A stretch of DNA of 17,269 bases from NCBI GenBank assembly GCA_023457355.1, contig JAEWLW010000031.1, positions 1 through 17,269 of the forward strand, read 5' to 3'. This DNA is from Bacillota bacterium. Lineage in GTDB: Bacteria > Bacillota > Clostridia > Oscillospirales > Ruminococcaceae. The position numbers were made by a program, and so were the translations under genes. Below the pieces are notes generated by a model. It worked only from the letters and a program-made list of their open reading frames with translations. It did no database searches and had not been told where the DNA came from. Positions 1-6,320 of this stretch are shown piece after piece. Each line of letters begins with the position of its first letter. Position 1 is the stretch's first letter.

Positions 1-29
1 AGGCGATCATAACCCTTGCTGAAGGCTCG

Positions 30-632
30 ATGACCAGCGGCAAGGTCAGCAATATCATCGAGATCACACAGGAGGCGGCACTGGGCTTTGTGCTGCCGGA
101 TAACACGCTGATGTGGGACTGCGGGCAGTACCCGGTCGCCATCGGCGACGACTGGAACGACGGCGTGTTCACGCGGGAGGACGCACCGTTGACGCCGGTG
201 CCCACCGTGGAGCAGCAACTGAACGCGTTGAAATCGCTTGTAGCGGGGCCGGAACCGGTCACGCTGGATGATTACAAAGCTGCCAAGATCACCGACAGCA
301 AAACGCAGTTGGCCGACTATCTCGTGACAAATCCGCTTACATACTCGGACGGCAAGCAGTACAGCGTCACCGCCGAGAAGCAAAGCCTGCTAACCTCGGC
401 GCTGGCGCGGCATCAGATTGCGACCGCTGCCGGGGTGCAGACTGCGTTAAAGTGGAACGCCACCGGCGAGGAATGCACCGAATGGGCCTATGCCGATCTT
501 GCGGCGCTGGCGCTGGCCATCGCGGCCTATGTCGAGCCGCTTGTGGCGCAGCAGCAGGCTGCCGAGGTGGCAATCAACGCCTGCACGACCATCGACGCGG
601 TTAAGGCGATCACCATCGCCTACGGCTCATGA
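30..632 (+). CDS. Phage tail-associated protein (tail fibre/DUF4376-like)
   Basis: A 200-residue protein read from the ATG at 30. It begins with a short beta-rich segment containing GKVSNIIEI and MWDCGQYPVAIGDDW, followed by TREDAPLTPVPT. This resembles the N-terminal domain of phage tail-fibre assembly or tail-tip accessory proteins in Clostridia prophages. From about residue 75 it is an alanine-rich helical domain (YKAAKITDSKTQLADYL, then SVTAEKQSLLTSALARHQIA) of the type found in DUF4376 tail proteins. The frame stays open to the left window edge with no ATG, GTG or TTG between 3 and 29. GAAGG at 21-25 is only four bases from the ATG, so the true start may lie upstream of the window. The stop overlaps the next gene's start (ATGA). 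Family assignment is by resemblance only. Confidence 0.65.
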   Translation: MTSGKVSNIIEITQEAALGFVLPDNTLMWDCGQYPVAIGDDWNDGVFTREDAPLTPVPTVEQQLNALKSLVAGPEPVTLDDYKAAKITDSKTQLADYLVTNPLTYSDGKQYSVTAEKQSLLTSALARHQIATAAGVQTALKWNATGEECTEWAYADLAALALAIAAYVEPLVAQQQAAEVAINACTTIDAVKAITIAYGS

Positions 633-1036
633 AGCGGATAAGCGCCCTGTTTTTAGCAGGCGGGGCGCTGTACTTCGTCTTTGAACTATTCTGGCGCGGG
701 TACAGCCACTGGACGATGTTTGCGCTGGGCGGCTTATGCTTTGTACTCGTCGGCGGCCTTAACAACTACCTGTCGTGGGAGATGCCGCTGCTGAAACAAA
801 TGCTGATCGGCGGGCTGATCATCACGGTTGGCGAGCTGCTGACCGGCTGCATGATCAATCTCTGGCTGGGCTGGAATGTGTGGGATTATTCCGCGCTGCC
901 GGGCAACCTGTGGGGGCAAATCTGCCCGCAGTACAGCCTGCTGTGGGTGCTGCTCTCCGGGCCGGTGATCATCCTCGACGATATCCTGCGCTGGAAATGG
1001 TATCGCGAGCACATGCCGGAATATAAATTTATTTAG
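629..1036 (+). CDS. Four-TM membrane protein, PF06541 (CmpB-like), holin position
   Basis: A 135-residue protein with four predicted membrane helices at about residues 5-21, 28-45, 56-78 and 100-118. The stretch from LTGCMINLWLGWNVWDYS through LPGNLWGQICPQYSLLW matches the signature of the putative ABC-transporter type IV family (PF06541/DUF1113: E..G...N..L....WDYS..P.N..G.IC...S..W). It starts inside the stop codon of the tail gene (ATGA at 629-632) without its own ribosome binding site, so it is probably translationally coupled. It lies 11 bases before the endolysin gene, the place where a phage holin is expected. A lysis role is inferred from position. The family itself has no established function that I know of. 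Confidence 0.7.
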   Translation: MKRISALFLAGGALYFVFELFWRGYSHWTMFALGGLCFVLVGGLNNYLSWEMPLLKQMLIGGLIITVGELLTGCMINLWLGWNVWDYSALPGNLWGQICPQYSLLWVLLSGPVIILDDILRWKWYREHMPEYKFI

Positions 1037-1047
1037 GGGGAAGTTAT

Positions 1048-1827
1048 ATGGTTACAAAAGGTATTGATGTGTCAAGGTATCAGGGCACAATCGACTGGCC
1101 CCAAGTAAAAGCTGCGGGTATTGAGTTCGCAATTATCAGGGCTACTCTTGGATGGGACAATGACAATCAGGTCGACCCACAGTTTAATAATAACGCGCAG
1201 GGATGCGAGGCCAATGGTATCCCATATGGATTTTTTCACTATTCATTCGCAGAAAGCGCGGAGGATGCAAAAAAAGAGGCTGCATTTTTCCTGCGACATA
1301 TCGCGCCATACAAGCCTGCCATGCCGGTGGCGTTCGATTTCGAGGAGCCTTTTCAGGTTGGTGGGACTGATAAATACGGCAGAAAATACGAGGGATACAG
1401 TCCCGAAAGGCAGCTCTCAATTATAGAGGCGTTTATGTCAGTCATTGAGCGTGCTGGATATTTCGGCGCGTTATATATGAGTAAATCTGCCTTGCAACGC
1501 CTGCATGACTATGCGCCTGCCAGAGTGGCTAAATACGCCGCATGGGTGGCACATGTCAAAGTAGCTGCGACCACCTACACCGGCAAATATGGTATATGGC
1601 AATATAGCTGGGAGGGCAGCGTACCGGGCATATCCGGGCCGGTTGATATGGATATTTGTTATATCGATTATCCGACAATCATCAGGCGGGCGGGGTTTAA
1701 TGGCTGGGACAAGGCCGACGTGCCAGCTGAGGAGCCCGATGCCGAGCCGGATTACAAGACGTTGTACCTTGCGGCCAAACCAAAGGCGGATAAGTACGAC
1801 CAGATATGTGCGATCACAGCACAATGA
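1048..1827 (+). CDS. GH25 lysozyme, phage endolysin
   Basis: A 259-residue glycoside hydrolase family 25 enzyme expected to cleave the beta-1,4 MurNAc-GlcNAc bond of peptidoglycan and release phage progeny. The N-terminal KGIDVSRYQGTIDW carries the first conserved Asp (D7). VAFDFEEP (D97, E99) is the DxE catalytic pair, and the GPVDMDIC stretch (D200, D202) closes the barrel. The catalytic domain fills residues 1 to about 212. An acidic linker (PAEEPDAEPD) then leads to a short tail of about 25 residues (YKTLYLAAKPKADKYDQ) too small to be a full cell-wall-binding domain. There is no signal peptide, so export needs a holin, presumably the gene just upstream. Start ATG 1048 is preceded by GGGGGAAG at about 1036-1043. 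Confidence 0.93.
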   Translation: MVTKGIDVSRYQGTIDWPQVKAAGIEFAIIRATLGWDNDNQVDPQFNNNAQGCEANGIPYGFFHYSFAESAEDAKKEAAFFLRHIAPYKPAMPVAFDFEEPFQVGGTDKYGRKYEGYSPERQLSIIEAFMSVIERAGYFGALYMSKSALQRLHDYAPARVAKYAAWVAHVKVAATTYTGKYGIWQYSWEGSVPGISGPVDMDICYIDYPTIIRRAGFNGWDKADVPAEEPDAEPDYKTLYLAAKPKADKYDQICAITAQ

Positions 1828-1841
1828 TTGACAAAAGAAAT

Positions 1842-1868
1842 ATGCGGCCAGAAAACCTCTGGCCGCAT
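1842..1868. terminator. Perfect 11-bp hairpin between endolysin and methylase genes
   Basis: ATGCGGCCAGA at 1842-1852 and its exact reverse complement at 1858-1868 enclose a five-base loop (AAACC). No T-tract follows on the plus strand, so it may be an imperfect terminator for the lysis operon or an RNA processing/stability element. It lies immediately upstream of the ribosome binding site that serves the methylase. Confidence 0.55.
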
Positions 1869-1890
1869 GATGGAAAGGAAATTTAATTTA

Positions 1891-2649
1891 ATGGATAGCT
1901 TCATCCCAAGAATCGGGGGCAAAAGACTGCTCCGCAAGCAAATATTAGCGCATTTCCCTACAGACAAAATCATCCGGTACATAGAGCCGTTCGGAGGTGC
2001 GGGTTGGGTGCTCTTCTCATGTGACCGACATGCCCCAGAGGAGATATTCAACGACATTGACGGTGAACTAATTAACTTGTTCCGCTGCGTCAAAAATCAT
2101 TGTGGTGAGCTGCAAAAACAGATGCAATGGCTGCTCAACTCCCGTGAGGTATTCGAGGACGCGCTGGCGCTTAAAAGTGTCCGCGGCCTGACCGATATCC
2201 AGCGGGCAGCACTTTATTTCATCGTGGCCAAGGAGAGCTACGGCGCGGATGGACGCACCTACGGCGCTTCAGCCAAAAACCTTGAACGGATCACTGGATA
2301 CTTTTCCAAAATATCACACCGCCTTCAGACTGTAAAAATAGAGCGACGCGGTTATGAGGACATTATCAAGATTTATGACAAAAGTGGAGCACTGTTTTAC
2401 ATCGATCCACCCTACCACGGTACCGAAAAATACTACGATGGCCCATTTTCAGAGCAGGATCATATCAAGCTTCGCAACTTGCTTAAGGCAATAAGAGGCC
2501 GGTTCATTTTATCCTATAATGACGATGATTTTATCCGGAAGTTGTACGAAGGATTTAACATAGAGGCTATTTCAAGATCATCTAATTTAACGATGCGGTA
2601 CGCCGACAAAGAAAAGCAGTACCGTGAGCTAATAATTAAAAACTTCTAA
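1891..2649 (+). CDS. D12-class N6-adenine DNA methyltransferase (phage orphan)
   Basis: A 252-residue enzyme expected to transfer a methyl group from S-adenosylmethionine to adenine N6 in DNA. It shows the alpha-class order: FIPRIGGKRLL (motif X, GGK at 9-11), YIEPFGGAG (motif I, SAM binding, about 30-38), and FYIDPPYHG (motif IV DPPY, 172-175, catalytic). The reading frame could be opened at a TTG at 1828 just after the endolysin stop. I place the start at ATG 1891 because GGAAAGGAA (1872-1880) lies ten bases upstream and because the earlier part would be encoded by the hairpin at 1842-1868. There is no restriction endonuclease beside it, so it is probably an orphan methylase protecting phage DNA or modulating expression. 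The target sequence cannot be read from the protein. Confidence 0.9.
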   Translation: MDSFIPRIGGKRLLRKQILAHFPTDKIIRYIEPFGGAGWVLFSCDRHAPEEIFNDIDGELINLFRCVKNHCGELQKQMQWLLNSREVFEDALALKSVRGLTDIQRAALYFIVAKESYGADGRTYGASAKNLERITGYFSKISHRLQTVKIERRGYEDIIKIYDKSGALFYIDPPYHGTEKYYDGPFSEQDHIKLRNLLKAIRGRFILSYNDDDFIRKLYEGFNIEAISRSSNLTMRYADKEKQYRELIIKNF

Positions 2650-2728
2650 CGATCATATTTTTTTAAAGCATAAATAACGCAATATGTTATGCAGTAACAA
2701 AATACGACCGTGTGTACCGGATTGTGTT

Positions 2729-2748
2729 ACCCTTTACCCTGAAAGGGT
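2729..2748 (+). promoter_or_regulatory. Inverted repeat covering the regulator's ribosome binding site
   Basis: ACCCTTT (2729-2735) and AAAGGGT (2742-2748) form a 7-bp stem with a six-base loop. The right arm contains the AAAGGG that would serve as ribosome binding site for the ATG at 2757. It could be an operator or an RNA hairpin limiting translation. A second weak dyad (GCATAA/TTATGC) lies near 2670-2694. Confidence 0.4.
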
Positions 2749-2756
2749 GTGACAAC

Positions 2757-2975
2757 ATGATTCGGATACATTTATCAAGGCTATTGGGCGACCGCCGCAT
2801 GAAACAAAAGGAACTGGCAGATCGCACAGGCATCCGGCCCACCACGATCAATGAAATGTATCACGAGCTGATCGAACGGGTCAATCTGGATCACCTTGAC
2901 CGCATTTGTGAGGTGTTGGAGTGCTCTGTCTCGGACATTTTGGAGTATGTTCCGGATAAGCACCAAAAGCCTTAA
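2757..2975 (+). CDS. Small Cro/CI (XRE) family regulator
   Basis: A 72-residue protein that is essentially one helix-turn-helix domain. KQKELADRTGIRPTTINEMY is the HTH core (about residues 16-35), followed by a scaffold helix (LDHLDRICEVLECSVSDILEYV) typical of short YozG/Cro-like regulators. The frame could extend to a GTG at 2712, but the ATG at 2757 has a better placed GAAAGGG (2741-2747), and the extra 15 residues would be encoded by the dyad at 2729-2748. It is the last phage gene and is followed directly by a terminator, so it is transcribed alone or with the methylase. It probably controls a phage or host promoter; the target is unknown. Confidence 0.85.
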   Translation: MIRIHLSRLLGDRRMKQKELADRTGIRPTTINEMYHELIERVNLDHLDRICEVLECSVSDILEYVPDKHQKP

Positions 2976-2980
2976 AAATC

Positions 2981-3017
2981 AGTAAAAGCAGGGGGCTAAA
3001 AACCTCCTGCTTTTACT
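2981..3017 (+). terminator. Rho-independent terminator after the phage regulator
   Basis: AGTAAAAGCAGG (2981-2992) pairs with CCTGCTTTTACT (3006-3017). The GC core GCAGGGGG/CCTCCTGC with loop CTAAAAA is followed by TTTT on the plus strand and by the complementary tract on the minus strand, so it can terminate in both directions. It insulates the prophage end from mutY. Confidence 0.85.
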
Positions 3018-3052
3018 TTGAATCACTTCAATATTTTTGTCATTTATCTTGA

Positions 3053-3095
3053 TAATTTTTGCCAAAATTTTTGCGCGCTTACAATTACAGCCGGG
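3053..3095. other. Probable prophage attachment junction (attR) in mutY
   Basis: An in-frame stop (TAA, 3053-3055) and AT-rich phage-like sequence run straight into codons recognisable as MutY (YSRARNLQKAA) from about 3083. In intact MutY the preceding residues are of the type W.GLGYYSRARN. Here they are replaced by RAYNYSRARN, so homology breaks at about 3083-3088. The attachment core should be a short stretch shared with the other prophage end, which is outside the window. Confidence 0.5.
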
Positions 3096-3874
3096 CACGG
3101 AACCTTCAAAAAGCAGCTAAAGCGATTATGACACGGCACAGCGGATGCTTCCCGGCCAAGCTGAGCGACATTCTAGCGTTGCCGGGCATCGGCGTCTATA
3201 CGGCGGGCGCCATCGCCTCTATTTGCTTTGAACAGGCTGTTCCGGCGGTGGACGGCAATGTGCTGCGCGTTGTGGCGCGGCTGACAGGCAGCGACGCCGA
3301 TATCGCCTCGCCACGGGTAAAAAGCGATATCGCCGAAATGCTGCGCGCCATCTACCCCGATATGCGCCGGGGCGATTTTACGCAAAGCCTGATGGAACTG
3401 GGCGCAACGGTTTGCCTGCCCAACGGCCCGCCTAAATGCGCCGGCTGCCCCGTTTCAACCCTCTGCCGGGCATTTGCGGAAGGCACCCAATTATCATTGC
3501 CGGTTAAGGAAAAGAAAAAGCCCCGTAAAAAAGAGGAAAGAACTGTTTTTGTTCTTCTTTGCGGGGATAAGCTGGCAATTCGGCAACGGGAAAATAGCGG
3601 GCTGCTCGGCGGGCTCTGGGAACTGCCCAACGTAGATGGCGCCCTCTCTGTCGGACAGGCCGAACAGATTCTGCACGGCTGGGGGATGACGGATTACAGC
3701 CTCAAAAAAGGGCGGCGAAAAAAACACATTTTCACCCACATCGAATGGCATATGTCCAGCTATACCGTCGCCTGCGGCAACATGCCCGAAGCCTTCTTTT
3801 GGGTAACACGGGAAAGCCTGAACGCTGAAATTGCCATGCCGTCGGCCTTTTTGACTTTCCTCAGCGGGATGTGA
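3059..3874 (+). pseudogene. mutY: mutY (A/G-specific adenine glycosylase), 5'-truncated by prophage
   Basis: MutY removes adenine mispaired with 8-oxoguanine. The open stretch holds the second half of the glycosylase domain and the C-terminal domain. It contains the helix-hairpin-helix LPGIGVYTAGAI, the catalytic Asp in AVDGNVLRV, the iron-sulphur cysteines (C.......C..C.....C, in CLPNGPPKCAGCPVSTLC), and the Nudix-like 8-oxoG-sensing domain from about residue 165 (TVFVLLCGDKLAIRQREN...GGLWELPN). Missing are the first 80-90 residues, including the LSEVMLQQT-type helix with the catalytic Glu, so the product cannot be active as read. The only start is a TTG at 3059 without a ribosome binding site, right after an in-frame stop. 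The remaining coding sequence is undamaged, which suggests a recent or reversible interruption by the prophage, not decay. Confidence 0.85.
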
Positions 3875-3898
3875 GAACGCCCATACCTGTGCCACACG

Positions 3899-4073
3899 GC
3901 ACAAACCCGGTGACGCTGCCCCGGCCCCCGCACGCTTTGATTACGATAGGATGGGATGCGTTATGTGGTTTGGGCACATATCCGGCACAGCGCAGCTGCG
4001 CTTATTTTTAAATTAGGCGCCTAAGCGCTTAATTTAAAATATGTGGATCAAAGGCTGACCAAAACCTCAATTT
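3899..4073 (+). repeat. Intergenic structured repeat, copy A
   Basis: About 175 bp alignable with 10807-10980 (copy B). Shared blocks are GCTGCCC, TTTGATTACGA, GCGTTATG, a CACAGC..AGCTG..GCTTATTTT stretch, GCGCCTAAGCG and GACCAAAA. Copy A has hairpin TATGTG/CACATA (3962-3967, 3975-3980). It also has a 15-bp stem with a CTAA loop and one G-T pair (4006-4020 with 4025-4039). No open reading frame of note. It lies between truncated mutY and the pta terminator. Confidence 0.7.
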
Positions 4074-4095
4074 TCACATTTTACAGTTGAAACAT

Positions 4096-4135
4096 AAAAG
4101 TACCGGCTTGACCTTGTGGCCAAACCGGTACTTTT
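4096..4135 (-). terminator. Terminator of pta
   Basis: AAAAGTACCGG (4096-4106) and CCGGTACTTTT (4125-4135) form an 11-bp stem with a further small inner stem. Read on the minus strand the hairpin ends in TTTTATG, giving a T-tract right after the stem, 24 bases beyond the pta stop. Confidence 0.85.
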
Positions 4136-4158
4136 GATATATCTAATTAGACTTAGGC

Positions 4159-5130
4159 TTACTTAAGGCCTGCGGTAATAATCGACATCTGATAAACCTC
4201 TTCGGCGTCGCAGCCGCGGGAAAGGTCGTTGATCGGCGCGTTCAGGCCTTGCAGAATCGGGCCGTAGGCCGCAAAGCCACCCAGGCGCTGTGCAAGCTTA
4301 TAGCCGATATTGCCCGCATTGATATCCGGGAAAATAAAGGTGTTGGCCTGACCGGCAACGGGCGAGCCTTTGCACTTGGTCTTGGCGACCACGGGAGAAA
4401 ACGCAGCGTCAAACTGCAGTTCGCCGTCAATTGCAAGGTCGGGCGCGGCAGCCTTGGCCTTTGCGGTGGCGTTTCTTACAAGATCAACACTGTCGCCCTT
4501 GCCGGAGCCCATCGTGGAATAGGACAGCATCGCAACCTTGGGGTCGATGCCAAATATCTTGGCGGTGCGGGCCGACTCAATGGCGATTTCGACCAACTCG
4601 TCCTCAGAAGGGGCGATGTTGATGGCGCAGTCGCCCATGGCGTACTTTTCTTCCTCGCCGTCCTTCTCGCGCACCATAATGAAGCTGGAGGAGACGATCT
4701 TATTGCCGGGCTTGGTTTTAACAAGCTGCAGCGCAGGGCGAACAGTATCCGCAGTGGAATAGGTGGCGCCGCCAAGCAGCGCGTCGGCCTTGCCCATCGC
4801 CACGAGCATGGTGCCAAAATAGTTCCCCTTCGAGAGCGCCTTGCGGCATTCCTCGGCGGTCATCTTGCCCTTGCGCAGCGCAACCATCTTTTCAACCATC
4901 GCATCCATTTCAGGATAAGTCGTGGGGTCGATGATTTCGATGCCGGTAATATCAAAGCCATGCGTTTTAGCGGATGCCAGAACCTCCTCCGGCGCACCGA
5001 TGAGAACCGGAATCAGAATCCCTTCCTTTTTCAGGCGGCTGGCCGCTTCAAGAATACGGGGGTCGGGGCCTTCGGTATAAACCAGGCGGCGCGGGTTTGC
5101 TTTTAACACTGCAAGTAAATTTTCAAACAT
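4159..5130 (-). CDS. pta: Phosphate acetyltransferase
   Basis: A 323-residue cytoplasmic enzyme interconverting acetyl-CoA plus phosphate and acetyl phosphate plus CoA, the first half of the acetate/ATP-forming route of fermenters. It is the short single-domain Pta class (about 325-330 residues). It has NPRRLVYTEGPDPRILEAA at the N-terminus, SSSFIMV and GDCAINIAPSEDELVEIA in the middle, and the hallmark C-terminal stretch YSTMGSGKG, ANTFIFPDINAGNIGYKLAQ and GPILQGLNAPINDLSRGC. The frame is open up to 5208, but ATG 5130 is chosen because AAAGGAG (plus-strand CTCCTTT, 5141-5147) lies ten bases upstream and family homology begins at MFENLL. It has its own promoter and terminator. ackA, usually adjacent, is not in the window. 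Confidence 0.95.
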   Translation of the reverse strand: MFENLLAVLKANPRRLVYTEGPDPRILEAASRLKKEGILIPVLIGAPEEVLASAKTHGFDITGIEIIDPTTYPEMDAMVEKMVALRKGKMTAEECRKALSKGNYFGTMLVAMGKADALLGGATYSTADTVRPALQLVKTKPGNKIVSSSFIMVREKDGEEEKYAMGDCAINIAPSEDELVEIAIESARTAKIFGIDPKVAMLSYSTMGSGKGDSVDLVRNATAKAKAAAPDLAIDGELQFDAAFSPVVAKTKCKGSPVAGQANTFIFPDINAGNIGYKLAQRLGGFAAYGPILQGLNAPINDLSRGCDAEEVYQMSIITAGLK

Positions 5131-5178
5131 GGCGCAAATTCTCCTTTGTACTTCATGGTGAGTTATCCCAATGTTATT

Positions 5179-5208
5179 ATTATACACCTTTTTGCAGTTA
5201 AATCTCAA
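5179..5208 (-). promoter_or_regulatory. Sigma-A-type promoter of pta
   Basis: On the minus strand TTGAGA (-35, 5203-5208) and TATAAT (-10, 5179-5184) are separated by 18 bases. Transcription would start near 5172, giving a leader of about 40 bases to the ATG at 5130. Confidence 0.7.
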
Positions 5209-5380
5209 CCGTAAAACGCAAAATCTGTATACAAATTACTCAGAATTTACCCCTGTGGATTATAGAATATGCCAATTTTCAGGCGGTTTTGGTCTTGGTA
5301 ATCGTCGAAAATGGTTGCTTCTGCCATGAGGCAAGCCGCATTAAAAAGCACCGGAATCACACCGCGCCAAAAACAAAAGT

Positions 5381-5655
5381 ATCCCGTCTTAAGGCTTGCC
5401 TTAAAACGGGATGCGAAGCTTGTCAAAAATCCTTCGCACGGCTTAGTCTTTTTATGCCAAGCTTCGCAAAACGGGCAATTGCCCGTTTTGTCGCCTGCGG
5501 GCGAGCAATCCGGCGCATTAATATGCGCCTCGACGCGAAAGCGGGGCTCGCCGCCCCCCTTTCACACTATTCCCCCGGTGCTTAAGCTTTACGAAGTCCC
5601 ACTTCTTTGACAGACTGAGCATCCCGTCTTAAGGCTTGCCTTAAAACGGGATGCG
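5381..5655. repeat. MITE/PATE-like element bounded by identical hairpins
   Basis: An identical 35-nt sequence occurs at 5381-5415 and 5621-5655. Each copy is a near-perfect hairpin (ATCCCGT.TTAAGG, loop CTTG, CCTTAA.ACGGGAT). Beyond the hairpins the inner flanks are also related in inverted orientation (GGGATGC......GTCAAA.AA then TTCG), as in terminal inverted repeats. Inside are GCGAAGCTTG/CAAGCTTCGC (5413-5422, 5458-5467), a 24-nt perfect palindrome at 5467-5490 followed by TCGCC, and GGCGCAT/ATGCGCC with loop TAAT near 5512-5529. Short reading frames across it look random. The right-hand hairpin lies 25 bases past the ferritin stop and may serve as its terminator. Confidence 0.6.
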
Positions 5656-5679
5656 CTCAAAATAAAATCCGGTCGGCAA

Positions 5680-6192
5680 TCACAGCACAAGGCTGGGCGC
5701 AGTATAAACCCGGCCGCCAAGCTCCTGGTCCAGCATGTAAAGCCCCTTGCTGTCGGCGCCGAACAGTTCCATCCTTTTGATGAGATCCTGCGCGTTGGTT
5801 TCTTCCTCACCCTGCTCCTTGACAAACCAATCTAAAAACTGCATGGTGCGAAAATCCTTCGCTTCATAGGCAGCTTCATAGATGGTATGAATCAGCTCGG
5901 TCACGTACTTCTCATGCTTTAATCCGGCCTTAAGCGGATCCATATTGCTCTCCAATACGACTGCGGGCTTTTCAATGGCCTCATAGGTGACCGGCAAGTC
6001 GTTATTCTGCATATATTGGACGAAAAGCATGGCATGGTCGCGCTCTTCCTGTGCCTGCACCTTATACCAGTTGGCAAAACCGTTCAGGCCCTGTTCAACG
6101 TAATAGTTAGAAAAATGCAGATACAGGTATGCGGAATAAAGCTCCTTTTGAATTTGATTGTTCAGAAGGCTGGCTACTTTTTCAGTAAACAT
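5680..6192 (-). CDS. ftnA: Bacterial non-haem ferritin (FtnA type)
   Basis: A 170-residue iron-storage protein that oxidises Fe(II) and stores the mineral in a 24-subunit cage. All ferroxidase residues line up with E. coli FtnA numbering: E17 in QIQKELYSAYLYL, E50 and H53 in AQEERDHAM, E94 in LKHEKYV, and E126, Q127, E129, E130 in FVKEQGEEE. It is therefore a di-iron ferritin with the third (C) site residues (E49, E126, E129, E130), not a haem bacterioferritin. The frame is open to 6327, but GGAG (plus-strand 6201-6204) points to the ATG at 6192 (or the adjacent ATG at 6195), where family homology begins. It stands alone, with its own promoter and a possible Fur-type box upstream. Confidence 0.94.
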   Translation of the reverse strand: MFTEKVASLLNNQIQKELYSAYLYLHFSNYYVEQGLNGFANWYKVQAQEERDHAMLFVQYMQNNDLPVTYEAIEKPAVVLESNMDPLKAGLKHEKYVTELIHTIYEAAYEAKDFRTMQFLDWFVKEQGEEETNAQDLIKRMELFGADSKGLYMLDQELGGRVYTAPSLVL

Positions 6193-6271
6193 CATTCTCA
6201 CTCCTTTTTGTTGGTTAAAATGTGCCGGTTGTTTCACATCGGTTTTTCCTGCAAGGGTCACCCATGCTTTT

Positions 6272-6299
6272 AGTATACTGTTTTTGCCGAAATTTACAA
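6272..6299 (-). promoter_or_regulatory. Promoter of the ferritin gene
   Basis: On the minus strand TTGTAA (-35, 6294-6299) and TATACT (-10, 6272-6277) are 16 bases apart. The expected start near 6265 leaves a leader of about 70 bases. Confidence 0.55.
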
Positions 6300-6305
6300 C
6301 CATAT

Positions 6306-6320
6306 TAGGAATAATTCTCA
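6306..6320 (-). promoter_or_regulatory. Possible Fur-family box upstream of ferritin
   Basis: TGAGAATTATTCCTA on the minus strand matches the 7-1-7 Fur pattern TGATAATnATTATCA at 10 of 14 positions. It sits six bases upstream of the -35 element, a place suited to activation or to anti-silencing, not direct occlusion. It could be chance in AT-rich DNA. Confidence 0.3.

Larger units (their letters stand above)
1..3090. mobile_element. Right end of a prophage (partial)
   Basis: A run of same-strand, tightly packed phage-type genes: tail-associated protein, membrane protein, GH25 endolysin, D12 adenine methylase and a small Cro-like regulator. A terminator and then an abrupt switch into the interior of mutY follow. 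This gene order (tail, lysis, then accessory genes next to the attachment site) is usual for the late end of temperate siphophage or myophage genomes. The integrase and the left attachment site would lie upstream of the window. The right boundary is inferred from where recognisable MutY homology begins (about 3083-3092) and is not proven. Confidence 0.7.

Noticed and set aside
4249..5106. Long plus-strand open frame (285 codons) opposite pta
   Set aside because: Complement of a highly conserved, GC-rich Pta gene; its translation has no recognisable domain and no ribosome binding site.
5381..5655. CRISPR array suggested by repeated palindromic 35-mers
   Set aside because: Only two copies, 240 bases apart, with no spacer-length periodicity and no cas genes.
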